Positions 1 to 8,581 of a stretch of 64,000 bases of DNA are shown here, in pieces. The stretch's first letter is position 1; each line of letters begins with the position of its first letter. The DNA is taken from NCBI GenBank assembly GCA_024642005.1, contig JAHECA010000003.1, forward strand, positions 62,001-126,000, given 5' to 3'. The stretch comes from Robiginitalea sp. (GTDB taxonomy: Bacteria > Bacteroidota > Bacteroidia > Flavobacteriales > Flavobacteriaceae). The translations under genes were made by a program, and so were the position numbers. The notes below the pieces were generated by a model. The model was not told the origin of the DNA. It saw only the letters and a list, made by a program, of their open reading frames with translations, and searched no databases.

Positions 1-1284
1 GAGGGAATATTCCCCGCTGTCGGCGTTGTATTTATAGGAAGAGCCGGGGGTGCTGTAATTGGTGAAACTGAAATAGAATTCCTTTTCCTCTTTTTTGCCG
101 CCAAAGCCGCCAACGCTGCCCACCCCGGGAAGGGCAACCTCCCGCACCAGCTTTCCGTCGTAGTCGTATTGCAGCACCTTGGAAATGGCATCTACCATGT
201 ATTCGGCAAAGAAATAGCCGCCTCCCGTATTGGGGCTGAGCACGTGTTCGGTCTCCGGGAGGAAATCGACCCAGTTGTCGGGAACCGGGTTAGCGGCATC
301 CACCCATACGATCTTTTTGTTGGGGGCCCCCAGGTTGGTAACCAGGTATAACTTGCTCCCCACATTATCGATTACATAAGTGTCGGAATCTTCGTGGTCG
401 AGAAGGGTAATCAGCGGGCTGTTTTCCACCGTGAGGTCTTTTATGAAAAGCTTGTTGCCTGAGGTGGTGTTGCGAGCCGAAATAAGGAGGTACCGCTCGT
501 CTTCCGTCACCTGGGTGCTGATATACCGGTGTTTTTCTTCCGGGGTGCCGCCGAAGATCAGCTTGTCATCGGACTGCGGTTCCCCCAGGGTGTGGAAATA
601 GACCTTGTGCTGGTCGGTTTTGGCCGAAAGCTCACTCCCATCGGGTTTGTCGTAGCTCGAATAGTAGAAGCCCTCATTGCCTTTCCAGGAAATGCCGCTG
701 AATTTGACGTCTGTCAGGGTGTCTTCCACTATGGCCTTGCTCACGGCATCCATCACGATTACCTTGCGCCAGTCGCTGCCCCCTTCCGAAATGGAATAGG
801 CAGCCAGGCTGCCGTCTTTGGTAAAGCTCAGGCCTGCCAGGGAGGTGGTGCCGTCTTTCGAGAACGTATTGGGGTCGAGAAATACTTCCTCTGGGGCGTC
901 GTCGCCCGCCCTGCGGTAGACCACATACTGGTCCTGGAGACCGTTGTTCTTGTAGAAATACGTGTAGTCGCCCTCCTTGAAGGGGGTGCCCAGTTTTTCG
1001 TAATTCCACAGCTTTTCCAGACGCTGTGCCAGGGCCTGCCGGAAGGGGATCTTTTCCAGGTATCCGAACGTTACGGCATTCTGCCGCTTGACCCAGTCGC
1101 CCGTCTCAGCGCTGCGGTCGTCTTCCAGCCAGCGGTACGGATCTGGCACGGTTGTTCCGAAGAAGGCATCCACGGTGTCTGCCTTGGCGGTTTCTGGGTA
1201 GGTTATGGTCATCAGGGCTGGGGTTTGTTCTTGGCAGGCGGTGAGCCCGAGGCTCAGCCACACGGCGGTCAGTAAGCGTTTCAT
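1..1284 (-). CDS. Prolyl oligopeptidase family (S9A) lipoprotein, 5' part, cut by window edge
   Basis: Serine peptidase that cleaves short peptides after proline, probably anchored in the envelope. The reading frame is open from the ATG at 1284 to base 1, giving 428 codons without a stop. The N terminus MKRLLTAVWLSLGLTACQEQ is a lipoprotein signal with lipobox LTAC and Cys17. After it comes the typical start of the family (DPYRWLEDD near residue 50), then seven-bladed propeller sequence with repeats such as LAGLSFTKDGSLAAYSIS. The catalytic Ser-Asp-His domain would lie beyond the window edge and cannot be checked. It lies downstream of asd on the same strand with an 87-nt gap. The family call is firm; the exact substrate is not. 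Confidence 0.9.
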   Translation of the reverse strand, partial: MKRLLTAVWLSLGLTACQEQTPALMTITYPETAKADTVDAFFGTTVPDPYRWLEDDRSAETGDWVKRQNAVTFGYLEKIPFRQALAQRLEKLWNYEKLGTPFKEGDYTYFYKNNGLQDQYVVYRRAGDDAPEEVFLDPNTFSKDGTTSLAGLSFTKDGSLAAYSISEGGSDWRKVIVMDAVSKAIVEDTLTDVKFSGISWKGNEGFYYSSYDKPDGSELSAKTDQHKVYFHTLGEPQSDDKLIFGGTPEEKHRYISTQVTEDERYLLISARNTTSGNKLFIKDLTVENSPLITLLDHEDSDTYVIDNVGSKLYLVTNLGAPNKKIVWVDAANPVPDNWVDFLPETEHVLSPNTGGGYFFAEYMVDAISKVLQYDYDGKLVREVALPGVGSVGGFGGKKEEKEFYFSFTNYSTPGSSYKYNADSGEYSL

Positions 1285-1371
1285 GCTGTGGAGTTGAAGT
1301 GCCCTAAAAATACCATAAAAAACGGCCGGAGTGAGGAAGCTACGGCCGTTTTAACAGTAATTTGGCCGGTT

Positions 1372-2361
1372 TCAGACCAGGGCTTCGGCCAGCAGGTATT
1401 CAGCAATCTGAATGGCATTGGTCGCGGCTCCTTTGCGCAGGTTGTCGGCCACAATCCAAAGGTTGAGCGTATTTGCCTGACTCTCGTCCCGCCTGATCCG
1501 CCCCACGAAGACTTCGTCCTTGTCGTGGGCCAGAATGGGCATGGGATAGGTGTTGCTGGCCGGCTCGTCCTGTACCACCACACCGGGTGTTTTGCTCAAA
1601 ATCTGCCGAACCTCACTCAGGTCGAAATCGGTGTGGAACTCAACGTTAACCGACTCGGAATGCCCGCCCGAGGTGGGCACGCGCACGGCGGTGGCACTCA
1701 CCGAAAAGGTGCGGTCGTCCAATATTTTCTGGGGTTCGCGCGCCAGTTTCATCTCTTCTTTGGTATACCCGTTTTCCAGAAAGACATCGCAGTGCGGCAA
1801 CACATTGCGGTGGATCGGGTACGGATAGGCCCGTTCTCCCTCGCGGCCGGCAACCTCGTTCTCGAGCTGTTGCACGGCTTTGATCCCGGTGCCCGAAACA
1901 GACTGGTAGGTCGAGACCACCACCCGCTTCATGCGATACCGCTTATGAAGGGGGGCCAGCACCATTACCAGCTGTATGGTGGAGCAATTCGGATTGGCGA
2001 TAATCTTGTCGTCGGGGCCCAATACCCCGGCATTGATTTCAGGAACCACCAGCTTTTTGTCGGGGTCCATGCGCCAGGCCGACGAATTGTCAATAACGGT
2101 GGTACCCGCTGCGGCAAATTTAGGGGCCCATTCCAGGGAGGTGCCTCCGCCAGCCGAAAAAATGGCAATGTCGGGCCGGGACGCAACGGCAGCTTCCAGG
2201 CCAATAACGCGGTGTTCGCGCCCCCGGAAGGAAATCGTTTTGCCGACTGAACGTTCCGAAGCCACCACCAGCAATTCATCCATGGGGAACTGCCGTTCTT
2301 CCAACACCCGCAACATCACTTCCCCGACCATGCCGGTTGCCCCGACTACTGCTACTTTCAT
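1372..2361 (-). CDS. asd: Aspartate-semialdehyde dehydrogenase
   Basis: Reduces aspartyl-4-phosphate to aspartate semialdehyde with NADPH, the branch point to lysine/diaminopimelate, threonine and methionine. The 329-aa protein starts with the nucleotide-binding loop GATGMVG (residues 7-13). The active-site Cys is C126 in ANPNCSTIQ and the catalytic His is H234 in SGGHSESVNV. Length is normal for the short bacterial type. A TACCTTTG box lies about 20 nt upstream of the start, and a terminator separates it from mscL, so it probably has its own promoter. Confidence 0.96.
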   Translation of the reverse strand: MKVAVVGATGMVGEVMLRVLEERQFPMDELLVVASERSVGKTISFRGREHRVIGLEAAVASRPDIAIFSAGGGTSLEWAPKFAAAGTTVIDNSSAWRMDPDKKLVVPEINAGVLGPDDKIIANPNCSTIQLVMVLAPLHKRYRMKRVVVSTYQSVSGTGIKAVQQLENEVAGREGERAYPYPIHRNVLPHCDVFLENGYTKEEMKLAREPQKILDDRTFSVSATAVRVPTSGGHSESVNVEFHTDFDLSEVRQILSKTPGVVVQDEPASNTYPMPILAHDKDEVFVGRIRRDESQANTLNLWIVADNLRKGAATNAIQIAEYLLAEALV

Positions 2362-2380
2362 GGTATTCCATTTAGACGGT

Positions 2381-2388
2381 CAAAGGTA
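2381..2388 (-). promoter_or_regulatory. Putative -7 promoter box of asd
   Basis: The minus strand reads TACCTTTG, matching the Bacteroidetes TAnnTTTG box, and would give a leader of about 14 nt before the asd ATG. No TTG is seen at the expected -33 spacing, so the call rests on the -7 box and position. Confidence 0.45.
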
Positions 2389-2475
2389 CGTCAGGCAACC
2401 CATGCAGGCAAGGCCAGTCGCCCCTGCGTTTTAAAAATCAAACACATTGTTATAAATAAAACAACTCTTGATCAA

Positions 2476-2512
2476 AAAAAGAACCGCCAGGGCTTCCCCC
2501 AGCGGTTTTTGT
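2476..2512 (-). terminator. Intrinsic terminator after mscL
   Basis: On the minus strand AACCGC and GCGGTT arms flank a G/C-rich loop and are followed by TTCTTTTTTT. It lies between the mscL stop and the asd promoter. A shorter T run on the other side means it might also act on plus-strand transcripts. Confidence 0.7.
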
Positions 2513-2561
2513 GAAACAAAAAAGTGGTGTAGCGGTCCCCGCCCCAGGCGGGGTAGTGTTG

Positions 2562-2972
2562 TTATTTGTTTTTCAACAGGTCGCGAATTTCGGCCAGTAA
2601 TTCTTCCTGAGTGGGCCCCTTGGGCGCTTCGGGGGCAGGCTCTGCTTTCTTGCGGACCTTGCCGTAGGCTTTTACGATCATAAACAGGACGAAGCCCACG
2701 ATCACCAGGTTAATCAGGGTATTGACCCAGGCCCCGTATCGAATGGCGCTTTCAGGCGTGGTTACCTTCCCGTCAGCATCAAGAACGGCAGCCGAGAGCA
2801 CCACCTTCATATCTGAAAAGTCAACCCCCCCGGTAAAGAAGCCCACAATGGGCATCATAATATCGTTGACAAAGCCATTTACGACCAGTCCGACAGCCCC
2901 GGCCAGCAAAACGGCCACGGCCAGGTCTATCACATTGCCGGTCATGATGAAATTTCGAAATTCTTTTAGCAT
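2562..2972 (-). CDS. mscL: Large-conductance mechanosensitive channel MscL
   Basis: Homopentameric inner-membrane channel that opens under high membrane tension to release solutes on hypo-osmotic shock. The 136-aa protein starts MLKEFRNFIMTGNVIDLAVA, the typical MscL N-terminal amphipathic helix leading into TM1. TM1 is followed by a periplasmic loop, TM2 (NTLINLVIVGFVLFMIVKAY) and a charged C-terminal helix ending EIRDLLKNK. The frame is open further upstream, to 3503, but that part is antisense to alr and lacks family similarity; the ATG at 2972 is chosen because the conserved MscL sequence starts there. A palindrome lies in the short gap to alr. Confidence 0.95.
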   Translation of the reverse strand: MLKEFRNFIMTGNVIDLAVAVLLAGAVGLVVNGFVNDIMMPIVGFFTGGVDFSDMKVVLSAAVLDADGKVTTPESAIRYGAWVNTLINLVIVGFVLFMIVKAYGKVRKKAEPAPEAPKGPTQEELLAEIRDLLKNK

Positions 2973-2994
2973 GGTTTGTGTGTTTACATGGTTA

Positions 2995-3015
2995 ATTACC
3001 TTAACACAAGGTAAT
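2995..3015. promoter_or_regulatory. Palindrome in the alr-mscL gap
   Basis: ATTACCTT and AAGGTAAT form a perfect 8-bp inverted repeat around a 5-nt spacer, 23 nt before the mscL start. There is no T run after it, so it is not a typical terminator. On the minus strand it contains TACCTTGT, close to a -7 box, so it could be an operator overlapping a promoter, or an mRNA hairpin. Confidence 0.4.
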
Positions 3016-3043
3016 AAAATTTCCGGGGCCGTGCTTATACCCT

Positions 3044-4153
3044 TCAGGTATCGATGATTTCGCGGCTCACCCGCTGCGAAACCCCGGCCAGCAATTCGTA
3101 TGAAATGGTTCCGGCGCCCCCGGCGAAGTCCTCTGCCGAATTCCCGGGCCCGAAGAACAGTACCTCGTCCCCTTCCCGGCATGCCAGGCCTGTTACGTCG
3201 ACAAGGGTCATGTCCATGCATACGTTCCCAAGGATAGGGGCCGCCTTGCCGCCTATAAACACCCTGCCCTTGCCACGCCCATACTGCCGGCCAATGCCGT
3301 CGGCATGCCCAATGGGAAGGGTTGCCGTGGTGATCGGCCGGGTAGCCAGGAACCCCTTGTTGTACCCGACCCAGTCGCCCGGCTGTACCTCGTGCATCTG
3401 AGAGATATGGGTTTTCAGGCAGGCCACCGGGCGCAAAATCTTGTCGATGGCCGGATCGTTGGAATACCCGTATAAACCGATCCCGCTGCGCACCATGTCC
3501 CACTGTGCAGCGGCGTAATTCAAGATTCCGGAGGTGTTGAGCAGGTGGCGCATGGGCCGTCCGGGCAGGTGTTTCTCCGATTCTGCCGCCAGCTCCCTGA
3601 AGCGGTGGATCTGCCCCTCGGTAAAGGCCCGTTCCCCCAGGTCGTCTGAGGCGGCCAGGTGCGAAAACAGGGAGCGCACCTCCAGGGACGCATCCGCTTT
3701 CAATTGCTCCCCCAGCCAGGGGAGGTCTTTGCCGACGAACCCCAATCGGTTTAAACCGGTGTTGAATTTCAGGTGTACCGGATAGGACTTTTGCCCATGG
3801 GCTCTGGCCGCTTCCAAAAAGGCGCTGAAGATATGTCGGCTGTACAGGTTCGGCTCGAGGCAGTGGGCCAGGAGCTCGTTAATTCCCGAGGGCTGTGGGT
3901 GCAGCACCAGAATGGGCAGGCCGATGCCGTTTTCGCGCAGGTGGATGCCCTCGTCGGTGAATGCCACCCCAAGGTAGTCGGCTCCCAGGGCTTCCAGTTT
4001 CCGGGCTATGGCAACGGCATCGCTCCCGTATGCAAAGGCTTTTACTACCCCCAGGAAACGCGTGCCCGGGAGCAGGCGCGATTTGAGATAGGCATAATTG
4101 TGGGCAAGTGCGCCCAGGTCTATCTGTAAGACAGTATCACGGTTCGGACGCAT
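3044..4153 (-). CDS. alr: Alanine racemase (PLP-dependent)
   Basis: Interconverts L- and D-alanine for peptidoglycan synthesis. The 369-aa protein has the PLP-binding lysine K38 in VVKAFAYG (family consensus KAxAYG). The second catalytic base is Y264 in WVGYNKGF. The beta-barrel domain includes PIGHADG and [13 protein letters not shown], both standard. Its ATG lies inside the end of tdk (17-nt overlap), so the two are probably cotranscribed and translationally coupled. Length and motifs are normal; nothing suggests a broad-spectrum racemase. Confidence 0.95.
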   Translation of the reverse strand: MRPNRDTVLQIDLGALAHNYAYLKSRLLPGTRFLGVVKAFAYGSDAVAIARKLEALGADYLGVAFTDEGIHLRENGIGLPILVLHPQPSGINELLAHCLEPNLYSRHIFSAFLEAARAHGQKSYPVHLKFNTGLNRLGFVGKDLPWLGEQLKADASLEVRSLFSHLAASDDLGERAFTEGQIHRFRELAAESEKHLPGRPMRHLLNTSGILNYAAAQWDMVRSGIGLYGYSNDPAIDKILRPVACLKTHISQMHEVQPGDWVGYNKGFLATRPITTATLPIGHADGIGRQYGRGKGRVFIGGKAAPILGNVCMDMTLVDVTGLACREGDEVLFFGPGNSAEDFAGGAGTISYELLAGVSQRVSREIIDT

Positions 4154-4790
4154 TCCGGATCTTTTTTGAGGGCAGCACCTCGGGGTCTTTCACTTCCAGC
4201 CTGCGCACCTTTTCAGAGACCATGGCCTTATAAAAGGCAGCCCGGCTCAGCGGTTCGTATTCGTCTGTTTCGCCCAGCAGTACCAGCCGGTCGTTGCTCG
4301 ATTTCCGAAAGCTGTAATGTGCCAGGTTGCCCGTTCGGGTGCAGATGGCGTGCACTTTGGTTACGTATTCGGCCGTGGCCATAAGGGCCGGCATGGGCCC
4401 AAACGGGTTGCCCTTGAAGTCCATGTCGAGTCCGGCCACTACCACGCGGATGCCCCGGTTGGCAAGGTCGTTGCATACCGTTACAATCTCGTCGTCGAAG
4501 AATTGGGCTTCGTCTATGCCCACCACTTCACAATCGTCGGCCAGCAGGCGGATATTGGCCGCCGCCGGCACCGGGGTAGACCTGATTTCGTTTTCGTCGT
4601 GCGAAACCACCTTCTCTTCGTGGTAGCGGGTATCTACGATGGGCTTAAAAATCTCCACCTTCTGTTTGGCGAACTGGGCCCGCTTCAACCGGCGGATCAA
4701 CTCCTCGGTTTTTCCCGAAAACATGGAACCGCAAATCACTTCGATCCAACCGAATTGTTCTTTTGGGTTAACAGTGTTTTCGAGAAACAT
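4137..4790 (-). CDS. tdk: Thymidine kinase (type II)
   Basis: Phosphorylates thymidine to dTMP for nucleoside salvage. The 217-aa protein has the P-loop GSMFSGKT at residues 21-28 and the catalytic Glu in DEAQFF near residue 115. The C-terminal lasso region ([15 protein letters not shown]) keeps only one cysteine where many type II kinases have CxxC zinc ligands. The zinc site is therefore probably incomplete or differently built. It is first in a tdk-alr overlap pair. The region upstream (4791-4899) is shared with a divergent gene on plus. Confidence 0.95.
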   Translation of the reverse strand: MFLENTVNPKEQFGWIEVICGSMFSGKTEELIRRLKRAQFAKQKVEIFKPIVDTRYHEEKVVSHDENEIRSTPVPAAANIRLLADDCEVVGIDEAQFFDDEIVTVCNDLANRGIRVVVAGLDMDFKGNPFGPMPALMATAEYVTKVHAICTRTGNLAHYSFRKSSNDRLVLLGETDEYEPLSRAAFYKAMVSEKVRRLEVKDPEVLPSKKIRNASEP

Positions 4791-4899
4791 TTCGTAATTT
4801 TAGACTATTGTTTGCGGAGCTCCACGCTGCGCGGAATCCGGCGATATAAAAGTATTAAAAAAGACAATCCTTCTCCGGGAGGCTGTTGCACAAAAAGCT

Positions 4900-5589
4900 A
4901 TGAAGCGAAAAATAAAGGATGAGCTGGTGAGATTGTCTACCGATATCATTACCAGCCGGGAGTTGAAAAACCTACCCGAACTGTACGAAAGAGCACGGGC
5001 GCTCTACGAGAAGCTGGCGGTCTTGAAATTCATAGAGGAAAAGCTGAAAGACGTCGAAGTGGACGTGAGCAAAAGCGAGTTGGGCGCCAAATTCGAGACC
5101 ATTGCCTCTGCGGTGCTCAACGAGAACAAGATGGTGCCCGAAACCAACCCGCACGAAGAAGACATTATGATCCCGGGCATGGATACCATAAAGCACATGG
5201 TTTCCGAAATGCCCGGCGGCGAAGAGCTGGAAGAAGTCTTGAGGCGGCTGCTCGACAAAAGTGAGTTTGTAAAGAGCGAAAAAGATATCCTGAACCCTGA
5301 AGTGCCGCGCGAAGGCATTAAACCGGCAGCGGCCAAGTCGCTGAACGAAACCCTTACGGCACGCGGTATCTCCATAGGCCTGAACGACCGCCTGGCCTTT
5401 GTGAAGCACCTGTTTGATGGCAATACCGAAGCGTTCAACCACATTCTGGGCGAACTCAACCGGATCGACTCCGAGGAAGGGTCGTTGAAATTCATCGAAC
5501 GCGAAGTAAAACCGGAATTCAATGACTGGGCCGGAAAGGAAGAATACGAGGCACGTTTCATGTTGCTGATCGAGCGGAGGTTTTCCTGA
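4900..5589 (+). CDS. Conserved flavobacterial protein of unknown function
   Basis: A soluble protein of 229 aa with no signal peptide or membrane segment. It is acidic and helical, with a charged N-terminal third (ARALYEKLAVLKFIEEKLKD) that may form a coiled coil. The C-terminal part has the pattern ISIGLNDRLAFVKHLFDG followed by EAFNHILGELN, which I recall as conserved in homologues annotated only as hypothetical. No catalytic motif is visible. It is transcribed divergently from tdk and is followed by a terminator, so it looks monocistronic. Function not recognised. Confidence 0.85.
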   Translation: MKRKIKDELVRLSTDIITSRELKNLPELYERARALYEKLAVLKFIEEKLKDVEVDVSKSELGAKFETIASAVLNENKMVPETNPHEEDIMIPGMDTIKHMVSEMPGGEELEEVLRRLLDKSEFVKSEKDILNPEVPREGIKPAAAKSLNETLTARGISIGLNDRLAFVKHLFDGNTEAFNHILGELNRIDSEEGSLKFIEREVKPEFNDWAGKEEYEARFMLLIERRFS

Positions 5590-5611
5590 GAACACGCGAA
5601 CAAACCATCAG

Positions 5612-5647
5612 GGGCCGAATTCGGGATGCCGGTTTCGGCCTTTTCTA
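5612..5647 (+). terminator. Intrinsic terminator before rsmI
   Basis: GGCCGAA and TTCGGCC form a 7-bp stem followed by TTTTCT. It lies 22 nt after the upstream stop codon and 14 nt before the rsmI ATG, so it ends the upstream transcript and leaves very little room for a separate rsmI promoter. Confidence 0.65.
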
Positions 5648-5660
5648 TTAGGCATTTAGC

Positions 5661-6338
5661 ATGGAAAAAGGGACACTCTACATCGTGCCGACCCCCATTG
5701 GCAACCTGGGAGACATAACCCTGAGGGCCCTGGAGGTGCTCAAGGGCGTAGACCTGATCCTGGCCGAAGATACCCGTACCAGTGGCAAGTTGCTGGGCCA
5801 TTATGGCATAAGCACGCCCCGGCGGTCGTACCACATGCACAACGAACACCGGGTGGCTGGCGGCATCATCGAAGAGCTTGCCCGGGGGGCCAGCATGGCC
5901 CTCATTTCAGATGCAGGGACGCCGGGTGTATCCGATCCCGGTTTCCTGTTGGTTCGGGCGGGCCTGGAAGCGGGCATCCGGGTAGAATGCCTGCCTGGGG
6001 CAACGGCCCTGGTTCCGGCCCTGGTGGCCAGTGGCTTCCCTTCAGAGCGCTTTGTTTTTGAAGGGTTTTTGCCGCTAAAGAAAGGCCGTCAGACCCGCCT
6101 GCAGGAGCTGGCGGAAGAACGCCGCACCATGATCTTCTACGAGTCGCCCCACAAGCTGCTAAAAACCCTGGAGCACTTTGCGGGGGCCTTCGGGGGTGAC
6201 CGGCCTGTCTCGGTCAGCCGGGAACTAACGAAATTGTACGAGGAAACCCTGCGGGGTACCCTTGCGGAGGTACTGGCACATTTCCGCAACCACCCCCCGA
6301 AAGGGGAGTTTGTGCTGGTTGTGGCAGGCCGGGGGTGA
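5661..6338 (+). CDS. rsmI: 16S rRNA (cytidine1402-2'-O)-methyltransferase
   Basis: SAM-dependent methylation of the ribose of C1402 in the decoding centre of 16S rRNA. The 225-aa protein opens with IVPTPIGNLGDITLRALEVL, the family signature, then EDTRTSGKLL and the SAM-site motif ISDAGTPGVSDPGF. A YESPHKLLKTL segment near residue 155 and SRELTKLYEE follow in the usual order. It lacks the C-terminal extension of the E. coli protein, as I recall for homologues in this phylum. Confidence 0.95.
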   Translation: MEKGTLYIVPTPIGNLGDITLRALEVLKGVDLILAEDTRTSGKLLGHYGISTPRRSYHMHNEHRVAGGIIEELARGASMALISDAGTPGVSDPGFLLVRAGLEAGIRVECLPGATALVPALVASGFPSERFVFEGFLPLKKGRQTRLQELAEERRTMIFYESPHKLLKTLEHFAGAFGGDRPVSVSRELTKLYEETLRGTLAEVLAHFRNHPPKGEFVLVVAGRG

Positions 6339-6401
6339 AAGCCCGTGCCGGCCGCATATCAAAAAAACGTACCTTTCCCTGGCACCAGTCAGCCGCCGAC
6401 C

Positions 6402-7460
6402 ATGAGAAAACGCTGCCTTTTCCCGCTAGTACTGTTAGCCGGCCTCACGGCCTTTTCTCAACCAGCAGGGGAGCCAATTCCCCTGGTAAGCGAAATTTCA
6501 CTGGCAGGGCAGTTGCCGGGCACCGTCGGTAAATACTGGCTCCAGGCCGGATCAGACATGTTCGGGAGGCCCATTGTGGTGCCCGTTTTACTGGCCAAGG
6601 GCAGCCTGCCGGGCCCGGTACTGGGCCTAACGGCTGCCATTCACGGAAACGAGCTCAACGGCATACCCCTAATCCAGGAACTTTTCGCCTCACTTGACCC
6701 AACACAACTGCACGGGTCGGTGGTAGCCATCCCGGGGATGAACCCCCTGGGCATGCAGAACGATACCCGCCTGTTCCTTGACGGGGAGGACCTTAACCGG
6801 GTGTTCCCGGGTAAGTCCGACGGCAATAATTCCCAGCAAATGGCCTATGCCCTGGGCAGCAAATTCCTGCCTGGGCTCGATTACCACCTCGACCTGCATA
6901 CGGCCAGTTTTGGCCGCATAAACACCCTGTATGCCCGGGCCGACCTGGAAAGCGAACCCCTCGCGCGCATGGCCCGCTCCCTGGGGGCCGACATCATTTT
7001 GCACAGCAAAGGGGAAGCCACGGCAGGGGCCCGTTCCGACGGCACGCTAAGGGCCATGGCGGCCTCGATGGGGGTACATTCCCTGACCCTGGAAATGGGC
7101 AACCCCCAGGTATACGACCGCGACATGATCGCCCGGGGCCTGCAGGGAGTGCGCAACCTGCTGATTACTCTCGGGCTGCTCGAGGGCACCCCCGTGACCC
7201 TGGGGGAAGCCCTGGAATGCGAGCGATCGTATTGGGTGTATACCGACGCGGGGGGCTTGCTGGAAGTTTTGCCAGGGCTCGGGCAAGTATTGCATAAGGG
7301 CGACCTCATAGGGGTGCTGAAAGACCCGTTCGGGAAGGTTTTGGCCAGGTACAGTGCTCCGGAAGACGGGGTGGTTATCGGCCTCAGCACCAACCCGGCA
7401 GCCATTTCGGGGAGCCGTATTTTGCACCTGGGAATCTTGCGTAAAGCGGGGCGCCCATGA
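6402..7460 (+). CDS. Succinylglutamate desuccinylase/aspartoacylase family zinc deacylase, exported
   Basis: A 352-aa predicted zinc-dependent amide hydrolase of the M14-like AstE/AspA family. The N terminus MRKRCLFPLVLLAGLTAFSQ is a signal peptide. Zinc ligands are seen in IHGNE (His and Glu near residue 86) and in HLDLHTASFG (His). A Glu in LTLEMG could be the catalytic base. A C-terminal beta-rich part follows. The frame is open from 6345, but the ATG at 6402 is chosen because the signal peptide starts there. Its stop overlaps the start of the DUF819 gene by 4 nt (ATGA). The true substrate is unknown. Confidence 0.88.
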   Translation: MRKRCLFPLVLLAGLTAFSQPAGEPIPLVSEISLAGQLPGTVGKYWLQAGSDMFGRPIVVPVLLAKGSLPGPVLGLTAAIHGNELNGIPLIQELFASLDPTQLHGSVVAIPGMNPLGMQNDTRLFLDGEDLNRVFPGKSDGNNSQQMAYALGSKFLPGLDYHLDLHTASFGRINTLYARADLESEPLARMARSLGADIILHSKGEATAGARSDGTLRAMAASMGVHSLTLEMGNPQVYDRDMIARGLQGVRNLLITLGLLEGTPVTLGEALECERSYWVYTDAGGLLEVLPGLGQVLHKGDLIGVLKDPFGKVLARYSAPEDGVVIGLSTNPAAISGSRILHLGILRKAGRP

Positions 7461-8581
7461 CCCCCTGGCTGCTCACCGGCATTACCGTTTTACTGGTTCG
7501 CTGGCTCGACAACCTCGACAATCCCTTGCTGCGCAGGCTTTTTAACTGGATCCCTGCCATCCTGCTGGCGTATGTGATTCCTGCAGCGGTTTCTGCGGCG
7601 GCAGGCTGGGACTTTTCAGGCGATGCCATTCATGGCTGGAGCCGCAACCTGTTTATTCCCCTCGCCATCGTAACGGTAATGAGCAGCCTGTCGGTCAGGC
7701 AATTGAAAGCAGTGGGCTGGCGCCCTATCCTGCTCTTCGCCTCGGGCTCTGCCTGGATTGCCCTTTTCCCTGTTCTGTTTCTGGGCGCCATGCAGGCTGC
7801 GGGAGTTGCCGGGGAGCTATTTTCCGACCCGGGCTACTGGTTGGGTGTACCGCCCATTGTCGGAAGCTGGATTGGGGGGAGTACCAGCCAGCTGGTCTTG
7901 AAGGAGCTGTCTGCCTGCCCCGAACCCGTCTTCCTCAGTGTGCTGGTGCTCGATACCCTGTTGGTAAATCTTTGGACTATTTTGATGTTTCAGGGGATTC
8001 GCCGCTCCGAAATCCTGAACCGAAAACTGGGCATCCGCGATTCGGAAAGCCCGTCTGACCTGACGCTACCTGCGGCAAGCGCCACGGGGAAATGGCAGAC
8101 CCTGTTAGCGATTGCAGCCGTAGTGTTGCTTTCGCAGCTGCTCTCCGACCGGTTTGCCCTGCAGGTGATAGCGCTATCGGGAGCCGGTTTGCTGCTCGGC
8201 AACCGCATTCGGGATTGGGACCACGCAGGAGCCCTGCGTTTGGGGGGGCTGCTCATCCTGCTGGTGATGGCCGTGCTGGGGCTCAGGCTCCGGCTCGAAA
8301 GCCTGTCATTTGACGGCGCCTTCCTCGGTTTTCTGTTGCTATGGCTGATCAGTCATTTTGTGCTGATGCTCTGGGTGGCGCGGCGCCTGAACCTGCATGC
8401 CGCCTGGGTTCCTATTGCCAGTATGGCAAACGTGGGCGGCATCGCCACGGCCCCGGCAGTCACCTCGGCCTTCCGGCCTCAATGGATGCCTCACGCCATT
8501 CTGCTTGCCATTCTGAGCATGGCCAGCGGCACTTTCTGGGGGATGCTGACCCTCTGGCTGCTCCGGGCCCTGGGGGTTTAG
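7457..8581 (+). CDS. DUF819 family multi-spanning membrane protein
   Basis: An integral membrane protein of 374 aa with about ten hydrophobic segments. Conserved features include PIVGSWIGGSTSQLVLKEL near residue 135 and a C-terminal SMANVGGIATAPAVTSAF, which resemble the two glycine-rich re-entrant regions of ion-coupled transporters; that comparison is inference. It is translationally coupled to the upstream exported deacylase. A plausible idea is that the deacylase frees an acid or amino acid in the periplasm and this protein takes it up. No substrate is known from the sequence. Confidence 0.88.
   Translation: MTPWLLTGITVLLVRWLDNLDNPLLRRLFNWIPAILLAYVIPAAVSAAAGWDFSGDAIHGWSRNLFIPLAIVTVMSSLSVRQLKAVGWRPILLFASGSAWIALFPVLFLGAMQAAGVAGELFSDPGYWLGVPPIVGSWIGGSTSQLVLKELSACPEPVFLSVLVLDTLLVNLWTILMFQGIRRSEILNRKLGIRDSESPSDLTLPAASATGKWQTLLAIAAVVLLSQLLSDRFALQVIALSGAGLLLGNRIRDWDHAGALRLGGLLILLVMAVLGLRLRLESLSFDGAFLGFLLLWLISHFVLMLWVARRLNLHAAWVPIASMANVGGIATAPAVTSAFRPQWMPHAILLAILSMASGTFWGMLTLWLLRALGV

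Noticed and set aside
529-1275. 248-codon plus-strand frame at the left edge
   Set aside because: Opposite the prolyl oligopeptidase, whose frame is continuous and starts with a good lipoprotein signal.
2973-3503. N-terminal extension of mscL
   Set aside because: The extension is antisense-frame sequence within alr and lacks MscL similarity.
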